Shown here one piece after another: positions 11,147 through 22,150 of a stretch of 64,000 nt of DNA. Origin of the DNA: Methylobacterium jeotgali (GTDB taxonomy: Bacteria > Pseudomonadota > Alphaproteobacteria > Rhizobiales > Beijerinckiaceae); NCBI RefSeq assembly GCF_022179345.1, contig NZ_BPQR01000030.1, positions 25,992-89,991 of the forward strand, read 5' to 3'. The position numbers and the translations under genes were made by a program. The number at the start of each line of letters is the position of its first letter. The stretch's first letter is position 1. The notes beneath the pieces are model-generated. The model saw only the letters and a list, made by a program, of their open reading frames with translations, made no database searches and had not been told where the DNA came from.

Positions 11147-11700
11147 GCGATCGCTCCGAGACAATCCTTGAGGGCGGCCAGCGAGCGGTGCAGCCAGGTC
11201 TTCACGGTGTTGACGGGGCTGCCGAAGCGCTGCGCCAGCTCCTCGCGGGAGTAGCCCTCGCAATAGGCCAGCACGACGCAGTCCCGCTGCCGGGGCTCCA
11301 GCCGGGCGAGGCACGCGGAGAGCGCGTCGCGATCGAGGAAGGACCGCTCTCCGTCGCTCGGATCCGCCAGCCGTTCCAACCAATCCTCCTCGTCCGGGGC
11401 GGGCGCCTGCGTCGCGTCGCGACGGCGCACCGAGTCGATGGCGCGATTGCGTGCGATCGCGCAGAGCCAGGAGAGCGCGCGGCCTCCCTCGGGCCGGTAG
11501 CCACCCGCACTCTGCCAGACCGCCAGGAACACCTCCTGGAGCACGTCCTCGGCCGCGCGCCTGTCCCGTTGGATACGCAGGATCACCCCGAACAGTTTCG
11601 GGCCGGCGCCATCGTAGAGCGCCCGCAGCGCCGCCTGATCGCCGCTCGCGACAGCGCCGAGAAGGCGTGCGAACTCGTCGTCTCCGCTCACGGACGCCAC
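11143..11700 (-). CDS. ECF RNA polymerase sigma factor, SigK-like
   Basis: 185 residues from a GTG with a GGGAG ribosome site. Sigma region 2 covers about 22-90 ([36 protein letters not shown]) and region 4 about 125-180 ([36 protein letters not shown]). It directs RNA polymerase to a small regulon. Paired with an RskA-type anti-sigma factor and next to a fasciclin gene, as known for the SigK group. I could not identify a shared promoter motif upstream of this gene and the fasciclin gene by eye. Confidence 0.93.
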   Translation of the reverse strand: MASVSGDDEFARLLGAVASGDQAALRALYDGAGPKLFGVILRIQRDRRAAEDVLQEVFLAVWQSAGGYRPEGGRALSWLCAIARNRAIDSVRRRDATQAPAPDEEDWLERLADPSDGERSFLDRDALSACLARLEPRQRDCVVLAYCEGYSREELAQRFGSPVNTVKTWLHRSLAALKDCLGAIA

Positions 11701-11843
11701 CTGCGCTCCCCCGCCCGTACCGATCTTCCGCTCGGCTTCGCGCGCTTTTTAACCAGCATTCGCACGCCGAGTCATATCCCGCCTCGCGGATGCGGCCCGC
11801 TCGGCGCGTTGATCGGGCCGGCGGCGGGGACTATCCCTGCCCG

Positions 11844-13271
11844 ATGACGAGCGCGCGCGAACCCATCCATGTCGTCGGCGGCGGCCTTGCGGGGTCCGAG
11901 GCCGCCTGGCAGCTCGCCGGGGGCGGCCATGCCGTGATCCTACACGAGATGCGCCCCGAGCGGCGCACCGACGCCCACCGGACGGACGGGCTGGCCGAGC
12001 TCGTCTGCTCGAACTCCTTCCGCTCCGACGATGCCAACGGCAACGCCGTGGGCCTGCTGCATCAGGAGATGCGCAGCCTCGGCTCGCTGATCCTCGCCTG
12101 CGCCGACCGGCATCAGGTGCCGGCCGGCGGCGCCCTCGCCGTCGACCGCGACGGCTTCTCCCGGGCCGTGACGAAGGCGCTCGAGGACCATCCGCTGGTG
12201 ACGATCGCCCGCGGGGAGGTCGAGGGCCTGCCGCCGGAGGAATGGGGGCCGTGCATCGTCGCCACCGGCCCCCTCACCGCCCCGGCGCTGGCCGAGGCGA
12301 TCCGCGGGCTGACGGGGGCGGAATCGCTCGCCTTCTTCGATGCCATCGCGCCGATCGTGCATCGCGACTCGATCGACATGGGCAAGGCTTGGTTCCAGTC
12401 CCGCTACGACAAGGCGGGGCCGGGCGGCTCGGGGGCGGACTACATCAACTGCCCCCTCGATCGGGAGCAGTACGACGCCTTCGTCGCGGCTCTCGTGGCC
12501 GGCGAGAAGACGCGCTTCAAGGAGTGGGAGGCCTCGACCCCCTACTTCGACGGCTGCCTGCCGATCGAGGTCATGGCCGAGCGCGGCCCCGAGACGCTTC
12601 GGCACGGGCCGATGAAGCCCGTCGGCCTCACCAACCCGCACGACCCGACCGTGAAGGCCTGCGCCATCGTCCAGCTCCGCCAGGACAACGCGCTGGGCAC
12701 CCTCTACAACATGGTCGGCTTCCAGACGAAGCTGACCTACGGCGAGCAGACCCGCATCTTCCGCACGATCCCGGGCCTGGAGAACGCCGAGTTCGCGCGG
12801 CTCGGGGGCCTCCACCGCAACACCTATCTCGACAGCCCCCGCCTCCTCGACGCAGGGCTGCGGCTGAAGGCGCGGCCGTCCTTGCGCTTCGCCGGGCAGA
12901 TCACCGGCTGCGAGGGCTACGTGGAGAGCGCCGCCGTCGGGCTGATGGCCGGCCGCTACGCGCTCGCCGAGGCACGGGGGCAGGCGCTCGATCCCCTGCC
13001 GCAGACCACGGCCCTCGGGGCGCTGCTTGCCCACATCACCGGCGGCCACATCGCCGTCGAGGACGAGGGGACGCCCCGCTCCTTCCAGCCTATGAACGTC
13101 AACTTCGGCCTCTTCCCGCCCCTGGAGCGGGCGCCACGCAACGAGACCGGCCGGCGCCTGCGCGGCCCTGAGAAGGCGGCGCTGAAGAAGCGGGCCCTCA
13201 CCGACCGGGCGCGGGAGGATCTCGCCGCCTGGATGGCGGCGCAGGGCGTGCTGCCGGCGGCCGCGGAGTAG
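11844..13271 (+). CDS. trmFO: Methylenetetrahydrofolate--tRNA-(uracil-5-)-methyltransferase TrmFO
   Basis: 475 residues. Makes m5U54 in the tRNA T-loop using methylenetetrahydrofolate and FADH2/NAD(P)H. The N-terminal FAD-binding motif is intact ([16 protein letters not shown]), followed by the family blocks [59 protein letters not shown] and [14 protein letters not shown]. The start lies after a short region containing ACTATCCCTGCCCG; longer in-frame starts have no family similarity. It is divergent from the ECF sigma gene and convergent with the acetyltransferase. Confidence 0.96.
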   Translation: MTSAREPIHVVGGGLAGSEAAWQLAGGGHAVILHEMRPERRTDAHRTDGLAELVCSNSFRSDDANGNAVGLLHQEMRSLGSLILACADRHQVPAGGALAVDRDGFSRAVTKALEDHPLVTIARGEVEGLPPEEWGPCIVATGPLTAPALAEAIRGLTGAESLAFFDAIAPIVHRDSIDMGKAWFQSRYDKAGPGGSGADYINCPLDREQYDAFVAALVAGEKTRFKEWEASTPYFDGCLPIEVMAERGPETLRHGPMKPVGLTNPHDPTVKACAIVQLRQDNALGTLYNMVGFQTKLTYGEQTRIFRTIPGLENAEFARLGGLHRNTYLDSPRLLDAGLRLKARPSLRFAGQITGCEGYVESAAVGLMAGRYALAEARGQALDPLPQTTALGALLAHITGGHIAVEDEGTPRSFQPMNVNFGLFPPLERAPRNETGRRLRGPEKAALKKRALTDRAREDLAAWMAAQGVLPAAAE

Positions 13272-13277
13272 GCCCTC

Positions 13278-13805
13278 TCACGTTCCTTCGAGGGCGAGCA
13301 CGCGCCGGCCCGGCCGGTGGCCCTCGGCGCCGGTCTCGTGGAAGCCGAGCTTCGTCAGAAGGCCCCAGGAGGCGGTGTTCTCGGGCCGGCACTCGGCGAG
13401 CACGCCCCGCTTCGGGAAGCGCTGGCGCAGCGCCACCAGAACCCCCGCCACGGCCTCCGTGCCGTAGCCGCGCCCCCGCGCGGCCCCGCCGATCCAGTAG
13501 CCGATCTCGATCGTTCCGGGACCGCGCAGATGCGCTCCGACGACGCCGACCAGGGTGCCGTCCTTCCGCGCGCGGGCACCGAGGAAGACGTCGGTGCCCC
13601 GCCGGCCGCTGGCGATGAGTCCCTGCGCGTCCTCGAGGGTGAAGGGGGCGGGCAGGAAGTCGACGGCGCCGGTGATGGCCGGGTCGTCGGTGAGGCGGCG
13701 CAGGACCTCGGCATCCTCAGCCGCGAGGGGTCGAACCGTCAGGCGCAGGGTCTCGACCGGCGGCAGGTCTGCGAGGCTGTCGGGGCGCGCGCGGCGGAAG
13801 ATCAT
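13278..13805 (-). CDS. GNAT family N-acetyltransferase (RimJ/RimL type)
   Basis: 175 residues. Typical order of the acetyltransferase_3 family: ETLRLTVRPLAAEDAE near residue 20, GTIEIGYWIGGAARGRGYGTEA as acetyl-CoA pyrophosphate loop (R/Q-x-x-G-x-G/A), then ENTASWGLLTKLGFHETG. The acceptor may be a ribosomal protein N-terminus or a small amine; it cannot be told from sequence. An alternative in-frame ATG at 13865 would add 20 residues that do not fit the family. Confidence 0.85.
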   Translation of the reverse strand: MIFRRARPDSLADLPPVETLRLTVRPLAAEDAEVLRRLTDDPAITGAVDFLPAPFTLEDAQGLIASGRRGTDVFLGARARKDGTLVGVVGAHLRGPGTIEIGYWIGGAARGRGYGTEAVAGVLVALRQRFPKRGVLAECRPENTASWGLLTKLGFHETGAEGHRPGRRVLALEGT

Positions 13806-13881
13806 TCTCGAACAGGTGGGGCGCCGGCCGCGGGCGTGTAGGCACGCCGGCGACGCGCCTTTCATCCCGGGAGGCCGTCCC

Positions 13882-13919
13882 AAAAACGCAAGCGCCCCCG
13901 GACCGGGGTCCGAGGGCGC
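13882..13919 (-). terminator. Rho-independent terminator downstream of the lactate permease gene
   Basis: Read on the minus strand: a 12-base GC-rich stem with one mismatch (arms 13908-13919 and 13892-13903, four-base loop) followed by a stretch containing TTTTT at 13882-13886. It lies 39 bases beyond the permease stop codon. Confidence 0.7.
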
Positions 13920-13957
13920 GTCTTGGTGGGCGAGCCGGCCGGACGGCCGGCGCGCGA

Positions 13958-15676
<1,719 letters not shown>

Positions 15677-15816
15677 GGGCGCGGCTCCTCCTGAGCGGCT
15701 CCCTCTTGGCGGGGAGCGGTCAAGCTCTGCTAACAGAGGGCCTTGGGGCGCTCAACGCGATCCCATTCTGAATGCATTGGAAACCGCGGTTTCTGTCTCA
15801 CCGGTGCGGCGAGGTC

Positions 15817-16695
15817 TCAGGGGCCCCGCCGGCGCCAGGCGCGCCACAGCCGCCAGGCCCGGCGCCAGCGGGGGATCTCGACGACGCTCGACAGCGGGTC
15901 GTATCCGGCACGGTCCATGGCATCGAGATACGCCGGCACAAGAGCGAGCGGCAGGAAAGCGGCGCGGGCGGCGGGCGCGATCGTGTCGCGGGCGGCCTCG
16001 TAGGCGGCCAGATGCCGGCGGGCGATGGTCCTCAGCTCCGTGCAGGCGCCCTTCAAGCCCGGTCCGCCGCGGCCGGTGACGATGTCCTCGCGGGTGACCC
16101 CGTAGCGGGCGAGCAGGTCGGCCGGCAGGTAGACCTGGCCGGAGCGGGCGTGCCAGGGCAGCGCCCGGAGGAGCCCGGTGAGCCCGTAGGCGACGCCCGC
16201 GTGCCCGGCGGCGGCCGCACCGCCCGGCTCGCTGCCGTCGCAGAGCACCAGGGCGCCCAGGCGGAACAGCGCCGAGGCGGTCTCGCCGCAGTAGCCCTCG
16301 AGGTCGTTCAGCCTCGGCATCGGGTCGTCGTAGAGGTCGAAGACGCGGGCGTCGATCAGGTCGACGAAGGGGCGGCGGCCGAGCCGGCGCCGGACGATGG
16401 CGTCCTCCAGCGCCGCCGCGACGGGGTTCGCCCGCACGTCGCCGCGGGCCTCGCCCTGGAGGGCGTCGCGCCACCATTGCAGGCGGATCTCGCCGGCCAT
16501 CGGGTTGGAGGCGGCCTCCCGCACCCGCGCGATCGTCAGGCTGAAGGCGGTGAGCGCGAAGAGGTGCGGGCGGAACGCGGCCGGGGCGAACAGCGTCGCG
16601 ACGTAGCGGTCCGGGTCGCCCTCGCGCACCAGAGCCTCGCAATGGGCGAGGGCGAAGCCGAGGTCCCTGCCGGGGGACGCCGCGCCCTCGCTCAC
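15817..16695 (-). CDS. Phytoene/squalene synthase family protein, NDUFAF6-like
   Basis: 292 residues from a GTG that overlaps the stop of the upstream gene (GTGA, 16692-16695). The fold is trans-isoprenyl synthase-like (PHLFALTAFSLTIARVREA, GEIRLQWWRDAL, YCGETASALFRLGA, HAGVAYGLTGLLRAL). The first aspartate-rich motif of true synthases (DxxxD) is not intact, being replaced by the FSLTIARVREA segment, and the second is also not obvious, which matches the NDUFAF6/C8orf38 branch rather than a carotenoid enzyme. Coupling to an NDUFAF3-like gene suggests a role in respiratory complex I assembly. No carotenoid or hopanoid genes are nearby. Confidence 0.82.
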   Translation of the reverse strand: MSEGAASPGRDLGFALAHCEALVREGDPDRYVATLFAPAAFRPHLFALTAFSLTIARVREAASNPMAGEIRLQWWRDALQGEARGDVRANPVAAALEDAIVRRRLGRRPFVDLIDARVFDLYDDPMPRLNDLEGYCGETASALFRLGALVLCDGSEPGGAAAAGHAGVAYGLTGLLRALPWHARSGQVYLPADLLARYGVTREDIVTGRGGPGLKGACTELRTIARRHLAAYEAARDTIAPAARAAFLPLALVPAYLDAMDRAGYDPLSSVVEIPRWRRAWRLWRAWRRRGP

Positions 16696-17084
16696 GCGAC
16701 GGCGATCAGGGCGGCGGCGACCTTGCGGTTCTCCGCCATGAGGATGTTGTAGGTGCGCGCGGCCGCCCCCGTCTGCATCACGTCGAGGCCGATGCCGGCC
16801 TCCTTGAGCCAGGCGCGCAGCTCCGCGGGCAGCGGCACGATGTCGAGGCCGGTGCCGAGAAGGAGCAGCTCGACGCCGCCGGCCGCCTCGCGCACCGCCC
16901 GCAGGGACGCGCGGTCGATCTCGGCCGCGCTCTCGGGACTCCACGCCTGGATGCCATGGGGCATCGCCAGGATCGAGCCGCGATGCGACATGTCGGCGAA
17001 GCGGAAGCCGCCGGCGCCGTAGGTGTCGATCGGGTAGCGGCCGGGGACGAATCCCTGGAGATCGCCGTGGGTGGGCTCGGCCAT
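16692..17084 (-). CDS. Mth938-like (DUF498) protein, NDUFAF3-like
   Basis: 130 residues covering one Mth938 domain: IDTYGAGGFRF, HRGSILAMPHGI, LLLGTGLDIVPLPAELRAWL, GIGLDVMQTGAAARTYNILM. The human relative NDUFAF3 is a complex I assembly factor; the bacterial protein is probably cytoplasmic or peripheral to the membrane. It follows secF by 25 bases and overlaps the phytoene-synthase-like gene, so all appear to be one operon starting at yajC. Confidence 0.88.
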   Translation of the reverse strand: MAEPTHGDLQGFVPGRYPIDTYGAGGFRFADMSHRGSILAMPHGIQAWSPESAAEIDRASLRAVREAAGGVELLLLGTGLDIVPLPAELRAWLKEAGIGLDVMQTGAAARTYNILMAENRKVAAALIAVA

Positions 17085-17109
17085 GCGGCGGGGCTCGATC
17101 GCGTTTGAG

Positions 17110-18051
17110 CTACTCGGCCGGCTGCGGCACGCCGGCCCGGCCCGCCGCGCTGCGGGCGCCGGAGAGCTGAAGGCCGAGATAGATCAGCACCGGCGTCGAG
17201 ACGAAGATCGCCGAGTAGGTGCAGATCACGACGCCGCAGAGCATCACCACCGCGAAGCCCCGGATCGCCTCGCCGCCGAACAGCACCAGGGCGGCCAGCG
17301 ACAGGGCGGTGGAGATCGAGGTCATCACCGTGCGCGACATGGTGGAGTTGATCGAGAGGTTGAGCAGCTCGACCACGGGGATGCTCTTGTAGCGGCGCAT
17401 CAGCTCGCGGGTGCGGTCGAAGACCACCACGGTCTCGTTGAGCGAGTAGCCGACGATGGTCAGGATCGCGGCGATCGAGGTCATGTTGAACTCGATGCGG
17501 GTGATGATGAAGATCCCGACCGTGAGCACGATGTCGTGGAGCGTGCCGACGATGGCGCCGAGCGCCAGCTCCCGTTCGAAGCGGAACCAGAGGTAGAGGA
17601 ACACCGCCACCACCGAGAGCACGACGCCGAGCGTGCCCGACTGCACCAGCTCGCCGGAGACGCGGGGCCCGACCGTCTCGGTGCGGCGGAACTCGTAGTC
17701 GGCGTCGAAGGCGGCATGCGCCTTGTTCATCACCGCCGTCTGGCCCTGCTCGCCGGGCTGGAGGGGGAAGCGCACCAGGATGTTGCCCTGGCCGCCGAGC
17801 TCCTGAACCTCGGACTCGCCGAAGCCGAAGCCGTTGGCGGTGTGGCGCACGGAGGCCACGTCCGCCTGGCCGGACTTCGCCTGCAGCTCGACGAGCGTGC
17901 CGCCCTTGAAGTCGATGCCGAAGTTGAGGCCCATCGTCAGGAACAGCACCACCGTCGCCACCGAGATCGCCGCCGAGAGCGGGAAGGTCAGGTGACGGAA
18001 TCGCATGAAGTCGAAGTGCGACTCGTCGGGCCAGAGGCGGAGCAGGCGCAT
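17110..18051 (-). CDS. secF: Protein translocase subunit SecF
   Basis: 313 residues. An N-terminal membrane helix followed by the GIDFKGGTLVELQ motif, a periplasmic domain, then a five-helix C-terminal bundle with the SecF signatures IVGYSLNETVVVFDR and TSISTALSLAALVLFGG. With SecD it uses the proton gradient to finish export through SecYEG. The ATG at 18051 removes 31 unlikely upstream residues. It lies 53 bases after secD in the same operon. Confidence 0.96.
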   Translation of the reverse strand: MRLLRLWPDESHFDFMRFRHLTFPLSAAISVATVVLFLTMGLNFGIDFKGGTLVELQAKSGQADVASVRHTANGFGFGESEVQELGGQGNILVRFPLQPGEQGQTAVMNKAHAAFDADYEFRRTETVGPRVSGELVQSGTLGVVLSVVAVFLYLWFRFERELALGAIVGTLHDIVLTVGIFIITRIEFNMTSIAAILTIVGYSLNETVVVFDRTRELMRRYKSIPVVELLNLSINSTMSRTVMTSISTALSLAALVLFGGEAIRGFAVVMLCGVVICTYSAIFVSTPVLIYLGLQLSGARSAAGRAGVPQPAE

Positions 18052-18104
18052 GATCGGGTCTCGGTGTCTCTCGGGCGGGCCAGGTTCGGAGCGGCGTGAG
18101 CGCT

Positions 18105-19712
18105 CTAGAACGGCAGGGCCTTCGGCCGGGCGTACCTGTACCACAGGGCGATCATCATCCGGGTCAGAGTCACCGCCGTGATCACGGTGGTGAGGATGCC
18201 GAGGATGAAGACCACCGCGAAGCCCTTCACCGGACCGGAGCCGAGGAAGAACAGGATCAGCGCGGCGATCGCCATGGTGGAGTTCGAGTCGATGATCGTC
18301 GCGAAGGCACGGTCGAAGCCGGCTTGCAGCGCCGAGATCAGCGAGCGGCCGGCGCGGCTCTCCTCGCGCATGCGCTCGTAGATCAGCACGTTCGAGTCGA
18401 CGGCCGTGCCGATGGTGAGCACGATGCCGGCGATGCCGGGCAGCGTCATCGTCGCCTCCAGCACCGACATCAGGCCGAGGATGAGGCCGACATGGACCAT
18501 GAGGGCGATGTTGGCGATGAAGCCGAAGGTGCCGTAGGTCGCGAACATGAAGGCGACGACGAGGCCGGCGGCCACCAGCGTCGCCATCTTGCCGGCCTCG
18601 ATCGAGTCGCGCCCGAGGCCCGGGCCGACGACGCGGCGCTCGACCACGGTGAACTTCGCCGGCAGCGCGCCGGCCCGCAGCAGCACCGAGAGGTCGTTGG
18701 CCTGCTGGACCGAGAAGTTCCCGGTGATCTGGCCGGAGCCGCCGGTGATGGCGGTGCGGATCACGGGGGCCGAGATCACCTCGTTGTCGAGTACGATCGC
18801 CATGCGGCGGCCGACGTTCTCCGAGGTCGCCTGCCCGAAGCGCTGGGCGCCCTTCAGGTTGAACTTGAAGCTCACCATCGGCTCGTGGGACTGCTGGTCG
18901 AAGGCAGGCTGAGCGTCCGTGAGGTCGCCGCCATCGGCCATCACCCGGCGCTCCACGGGCACCTTGGCGCCCTTCTCGTCCCGCGAGGGTAGCAGGTCGA
19001 CGTCGCCGGAGGCGGAGTCGGAGAGCATCCGGAACTCGAGCTTCGCCGTCGAGCCGAGGAGCTTCTCGAGGCGCTCCGGGTTCTGCTCGCCTGGCACCTG
19101 GATCAGGATGCGCTCGGCGCCCTGCTGCTGGATCGAGGGCTCGGTGGTGCCCGTCGAGTCGAGGCGGCGCCGGATGACCTCGATGCCCTGGCTGACGGCC
19201 CGGCGGGTGCGGTCGTTGATGCCGGCGTCCGTCAGCGTCAGGCGGATCAGCCCGTCCGGCTGCTCGGCGACGTCGACGGTGCGGCCGCCCGACTGGCCGA
19301 CGAGGGGGTTCGAGATCGGCTGCGCCAGCTCCTGGAGCTTCGGCAGCACCTTGGCGCGGGCGGCCGCGTCGCTGATGCGCACCTGCGCGCCGCGGGGCTG
19401 GAGCTGGATGCCGCCGTCGGCCCGCACCTGCTCCTGCTGGAGGATGCGGCGGATGTCGTCGCGCAGCGCCTTCGCCTGGGAGGCGACGAGCTCCCCCTGG
19501 TCGACCTCGAGCAGCAGCTGCGAGCCGCCCTGGAGATCGAGGCCGAGCACGATGGCGCGGGTCGGCACGATCCAGTGCGGCACCCAGGCCGGCAGGCTCG
19601 CCATGAAGCCCTTGCGCTGCTCGGGCGAGAAGAAGCTCGGCACCGCGAGGCTGAGGCCCACGAGGATGACGGCGAGCGTCGCGAAGATCTTGGCCTTGGA
19701 GAAGCGCAGCAT
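18105..19712 (-). CDS. secD: Protein translocase subunit SecD
   Basis: 535 residues. One N-terminal helix, then the LGLDLQGGSQLLLEVD block, a large periplasmic P1 region with the ERILIQVPGEQNPERLEKLLG stretch, and a C-terminal five-helix domain with DSNVLIYERMREE and the FATIIDSNSTMAIAALILFFLGSG segment. Partner of SecF. It follows yajC by 65 bases. Confidence 0.97.
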   Translation of the reverse strand: MLRFSKAKIFATLAVILVGLSLAVPSFFSPEQRKGFMASLPAWVPHWIVPTRAIVLGLDLQGGSQLLLEVDQGELVASQAKALRDDIRRILQQEQVRADGGIQLQPRGAQVRISDAAARAKVLPKLQELAQPISNPLVGQSGGRTVDVAEQPDGLIRLTLTDAGINDRTRRAVSQGIEVIRRRLDSTGTTEPSIQQQGAERILIQVPGEQNPERLEKLLGSTAKLEFRMLSDSASGDVDLLPSRDEKGAKVPVERRVMADGGDLTDAQPAFDQQSHEPMVSFKFNLKGAQRFGQATSENVGRRMAIVLDNEVISAPVIRTAITGGSGQITGNFSVQQANDLSVLLRAGALPAKFTVVERRVVGPGLGRDSIEAGKMATLVAAGLVVAFMFATYGTFGFIANIALMVHVGLILGLMSVLEATMTLPGIAGIVLTIGTAVDSNVLIYERMREESRAGRSLISALQAGFDRAFATIIDSNSTMAIAALILFFLGSGPVKGFAVVFILGILTTVITAVTLTRMMIALWYRYARPKALPF

Positions 19713-19777
19713 CCGCCGGTCCTGACGAGGTCTGTCGGCCCGGGTTCCACGTCTCCCGGGCGCCTACGATACGGGCC

Positions 19778-20110
19778 TCAGGCGGCCTTGACCGGTCCGC
19801 CCTTGACGCGGACCTCGGAGATCATCGTGCGCACCACGCGCACCCGCACGTTCGGGGCGATCTCGACCTCGATCTCGGAGGAATCGTCGGTGACCTTGGT
19901 GACGCGCCCGACGAGGCCGCCGTTGGTGACGACGGTGTCGTCCCGGCGCACGCCCTTGACCAGCGCCTGATGGTCCTTGACCCGCTTCTGCTGCGGGCGG
20001 AGGATCAGGAAGTACATGATCACGAAGATGAGGACGAACGGCACCAGCTGAAGGGCGACGTCCATGCCGCCGGCAGCGCCGGCCCCCTGGGCGAAGGCGG
20101 GGGTGATCAC
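19778..20110 (-). CDS. yajC: Preprotein translocase subunit YajC
   Basis: 110 residues from a GTG. One membrane helix (LVPFVLIFVIMYFLILRPQ) followed by a small cytoplasmic domain with the family blocks RPQQKRVKDHQALVKGVRRDD (read as adjacent pieces) and VTNGGLVGRVTKV. YajC binds SecDF in the holotranslocon. First gene of the yajC-secD-secF-Mth938-NDUFAF6-like operon; the 184-base gap upstream should contain the promoter. Confidence 0.95.
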   Translation of the reverse strand: MITPAFAQGAGAAGGMDVALQLVPFVLIFVIMYFLILRPQQKRVKDHQALVKGVRRDDTVVTNGGLVGRVTKVTDDSSEIEVEIAPNVRVRVVRTMISEVRVKGGPVKAA

Positions 20111-20294
20111 GCGTGGAGACTCCTCAAGATGCGTTCAGGCCCGCGCCGCCGCCGGTCGCGGGGCGTCATCGGGGCTCTGCCGAAAAGCGCGCGGACTATA
20201 GCCACGGGCGACCCGAAAGCAACGACGGCGGACGCGTCGAAACAGCCGGTCCCCGGCGACGCGCGTTTCTCCGGGCTTCGCCACCCGCCCGCCG

Positions 20295-21047
20295 TCAGGC
20301 GGCGAGGTCCCCGCCGAAGCGGCTCGTGCGGTCGCGACCCGCCTGCTTCGACCGGTAGAGCGCGGCGTCGGCGGCGCGGTAGAGCCGGTCGACCCCGACG
20401 CCGGCCCGCGCGGCTGCGACGCCGAGGCTCACCGTCAGCCCCACCGCGGCCAGGGAGCCGGTGCGCCCGGCCGCCGCGATCGCGGCCCGGACCCGCTCGG
20501 CGAGCTCGGCCGCCTCGCCCTCCCCGGCCTCCGGAAGGAAGACCGCGAACTCCTCGCCGCCGATCCGCGCCGTCAGGGCCCCCTCTCTCGCGAGGGCGGC
20601 GAGCACATGGGCGATCGCCATCACCGCGGCGTCGCCGGCCGCGTGGCCGTGGGTGTCGTTGATGGCCTTGAAGCGGTCGGCGTCGATCATCACCATCGCC
20701 CCGCCGGTCTCCGCGCAGAGCGGCTCCAGCGCGGCGAAGAACGCCGACCGGTTGAGGAGGCCGGTCATGCCGTCCCGGTGCGCCGCGTCCTCGAGGCGCC
20801 GCATCATCCGGGTCAACTCGGCATTGGCCAGCGCCAGCCGGGCGTAGAGCTCCTCCGTCTTCGCCGCCCGGCGGTGGTTCCAGAAGCAGATCGGCGGGGC
20901 GAGGATCAGCGGGCAGAGCACCGAGAGGATCACGGTGATCCTCAGGTCGCCGAGGTCGAGCAGGGTGACCGTGCCGGCCGCGATCGTCACGGAGCCGGCG
21001 ATGGCCATGGCGGTCTCGATCGCGGATTTTCTGAGCGCTGCGATCAT
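20295..21047 (-). CDS. Membrane-anchored GGDEF diguanylate cyclase
   Basis: 250 residues. Two N-terminal membrane helices (about 10-32 and 37-58), a short coiled linker and a GGDEF domain from about 90: DGMTGLLNRSAF, MIDADRFKAINDTHGHAAGD, and GGEEF at the catalytic loop. All substrate and metal residues for c-di-GMP synthesis appear present. The inhibitory I-site RxxD five residues before GGEEF reads REGA, so product inhibition through that site is probably lost. No sensor domain beyond the two helices. Monocistronic, divergent from the DUF815 gene. Confidence 0.92.
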   Translation of the reverse strand: MIAALRKSAIETAMAIAGSVTIAAGTVTLLDLGDLRITVILSVLCPLILAPPICFWNHRRAAKTEELYARLALANAELTRMMRRLEDAAHRDGMTGLLNRSAFFAALEPLCAETGGAMVMIDADRFKAINDTHGHAAGDAAVMAIAHVLAALAREGALTARIGGEEFAVFLPEAGEGEAAELAERVRAAIAAAGRTGSLAAVGLTVSLGVAAARAGVGVDRLYRAADAALYRSKQAGRDRTSRFGGDLAA

Positions 21048-21203
21048 CCCCGCCCCTCTGCGGCGTTCCGTCGTAGCGGATCGCGGTGAAGGCTGCGTTG
21101 CAGCGCCCTCGCGGCCCGATCGCTAACGCGAGGTTTCCCGCTGCTCAAGCCTGCTCTAAGGAGCCCCCGCGGCGGTCGGGCGCCGCTCTCAGGACACGCG
21201 ACG

Positions 21204-22085
21204 ATGACGGCATCGAACGACCCGGCCCTGGCCACCCTGCTTCCGCTCCTCGAGCGCATCGCCACCGCCCTGGAGCGGGCGGCGCCCCGGCCGGAGCCCG
21301 TCGTGGACACCGAGGCCGCCGATGCCTTCCTCTGGGGGCCGGAGCGGCGGCTCGTGCCGGTCCCGAAGGTCTCCCGCGTCGAGATGGGGCTCCTCACCGG
21401 CATCGACCGCAACCGCGATACGCTCGCCGAGAACACCGCCCGCTTCGCCGCCGGCCTGCCGGCCAACAACGCGCTCCTCTGGGGCGCGCGGGGCATGGGC
21501 AAGTCCTCGCTCGTGAAGGCGGTGCACGCCGAGATCAACGCCGCGAGGCCCGAGGGCGCGCGGCCGATGAAGCTCGTCGAGATCCATCGCGAGGACATCG
21601 AGGCGCTGCCCGACCTGATGGCGCTGCTGCGGGCCGATCCGCACCGCTGGGTGGTGTTCTGCGACGACCTCTCGTTCGACGCCGACGACACCTCCTACAA
21701 GTCGCTGAAGACGGCGCTCGACGGCGGCATCGAGGGAAGGCCGGACAACGTGCTGTTCTACGCGACCTCGAACCGGCGGCATCTCCTCGCCCGCGAGATG
21801 GTCGAGAACGAGCGCTCCACGGCGATCAACCCCGGCGAGGCGGTGGAGGAGAAGGTCTCGCTCTCCGACCGATTCGGCCTCTGGCTCGGCTTCCACAAGT
21901 GCAGCCAGGACGAGTATCTCGCCATGATCCGCGCCTACGTCGCCCGCTACGGGCTCGCCGTCGATGCCGACCGGCTGCGGGCCGAGGCGCTGGAATGGTC
22001 GACGACCCGCGGCTCGCGCTCGGGCCGCACCGCCTTCCAGTTCATCCAGGACCTCGCCGGACGCCTCGGGCAGCGGCTCGACTGA
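21204..22085 (+). CDS. DUF815 family AAA-type ATPase
   Basis: 293 residues. Walker A GARGMGKSS at about 97-105 and Walker B VVFCDDLSF at about 150-158; the family-typical VEIHREDIEALPDL, SLKTALDGGIEGRPDNV and YATSNRRHLL (sensor-1 like) are all present. DUF815 proteins are stand-alone AAA ATPases of unknown target. An AGGA ribosome site precedes the ATG. It is followed after 65 bases by a DUF937 protein; whether the two are functionally linked is unknown. Confidence 0.9.
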   Translation: MTASNDPALATLLPLLERIATALERAAPRPEPVVDTEAADAFLWGPERRLVPVPKVSRVEMGLLTGIDRNRDTLAENTARFAAGLPANNALLWGARGMGKSSLVKAVHAEINAARPEGARPMKLVEIHREDIEALPDLMALLRADPHRWVVFCDDLSFDADDTSYKSLKTALDGGIEGRPDNVLFYATSNRRHLLAREMVENERSTAINPGEAVEEKVSLSDRFGLWLGFHKCSQDEYLAMIRAYVARYGLAVDADRLRAEALEWSTTRGSRSGRTAFQFIQDLAGRLGQRLD

Positions 22086-22150
22086 CGCCCCTCGCCGCGC
22101 GCGCGTTCGGCCCTAACCTTCCTGCCCCTAGGCGTGAGCGGAGGGGCCCG

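Noticed and set aside
15817..16695. Carotenoid or hopanoid biosynthesis gene (phytoene/squalene synthase)
   Set aside because: The aspartate-rich substrate-binding motifs are not intact and the gene lies in a Sec/complex I assembly context with no other isoprenoid genes.
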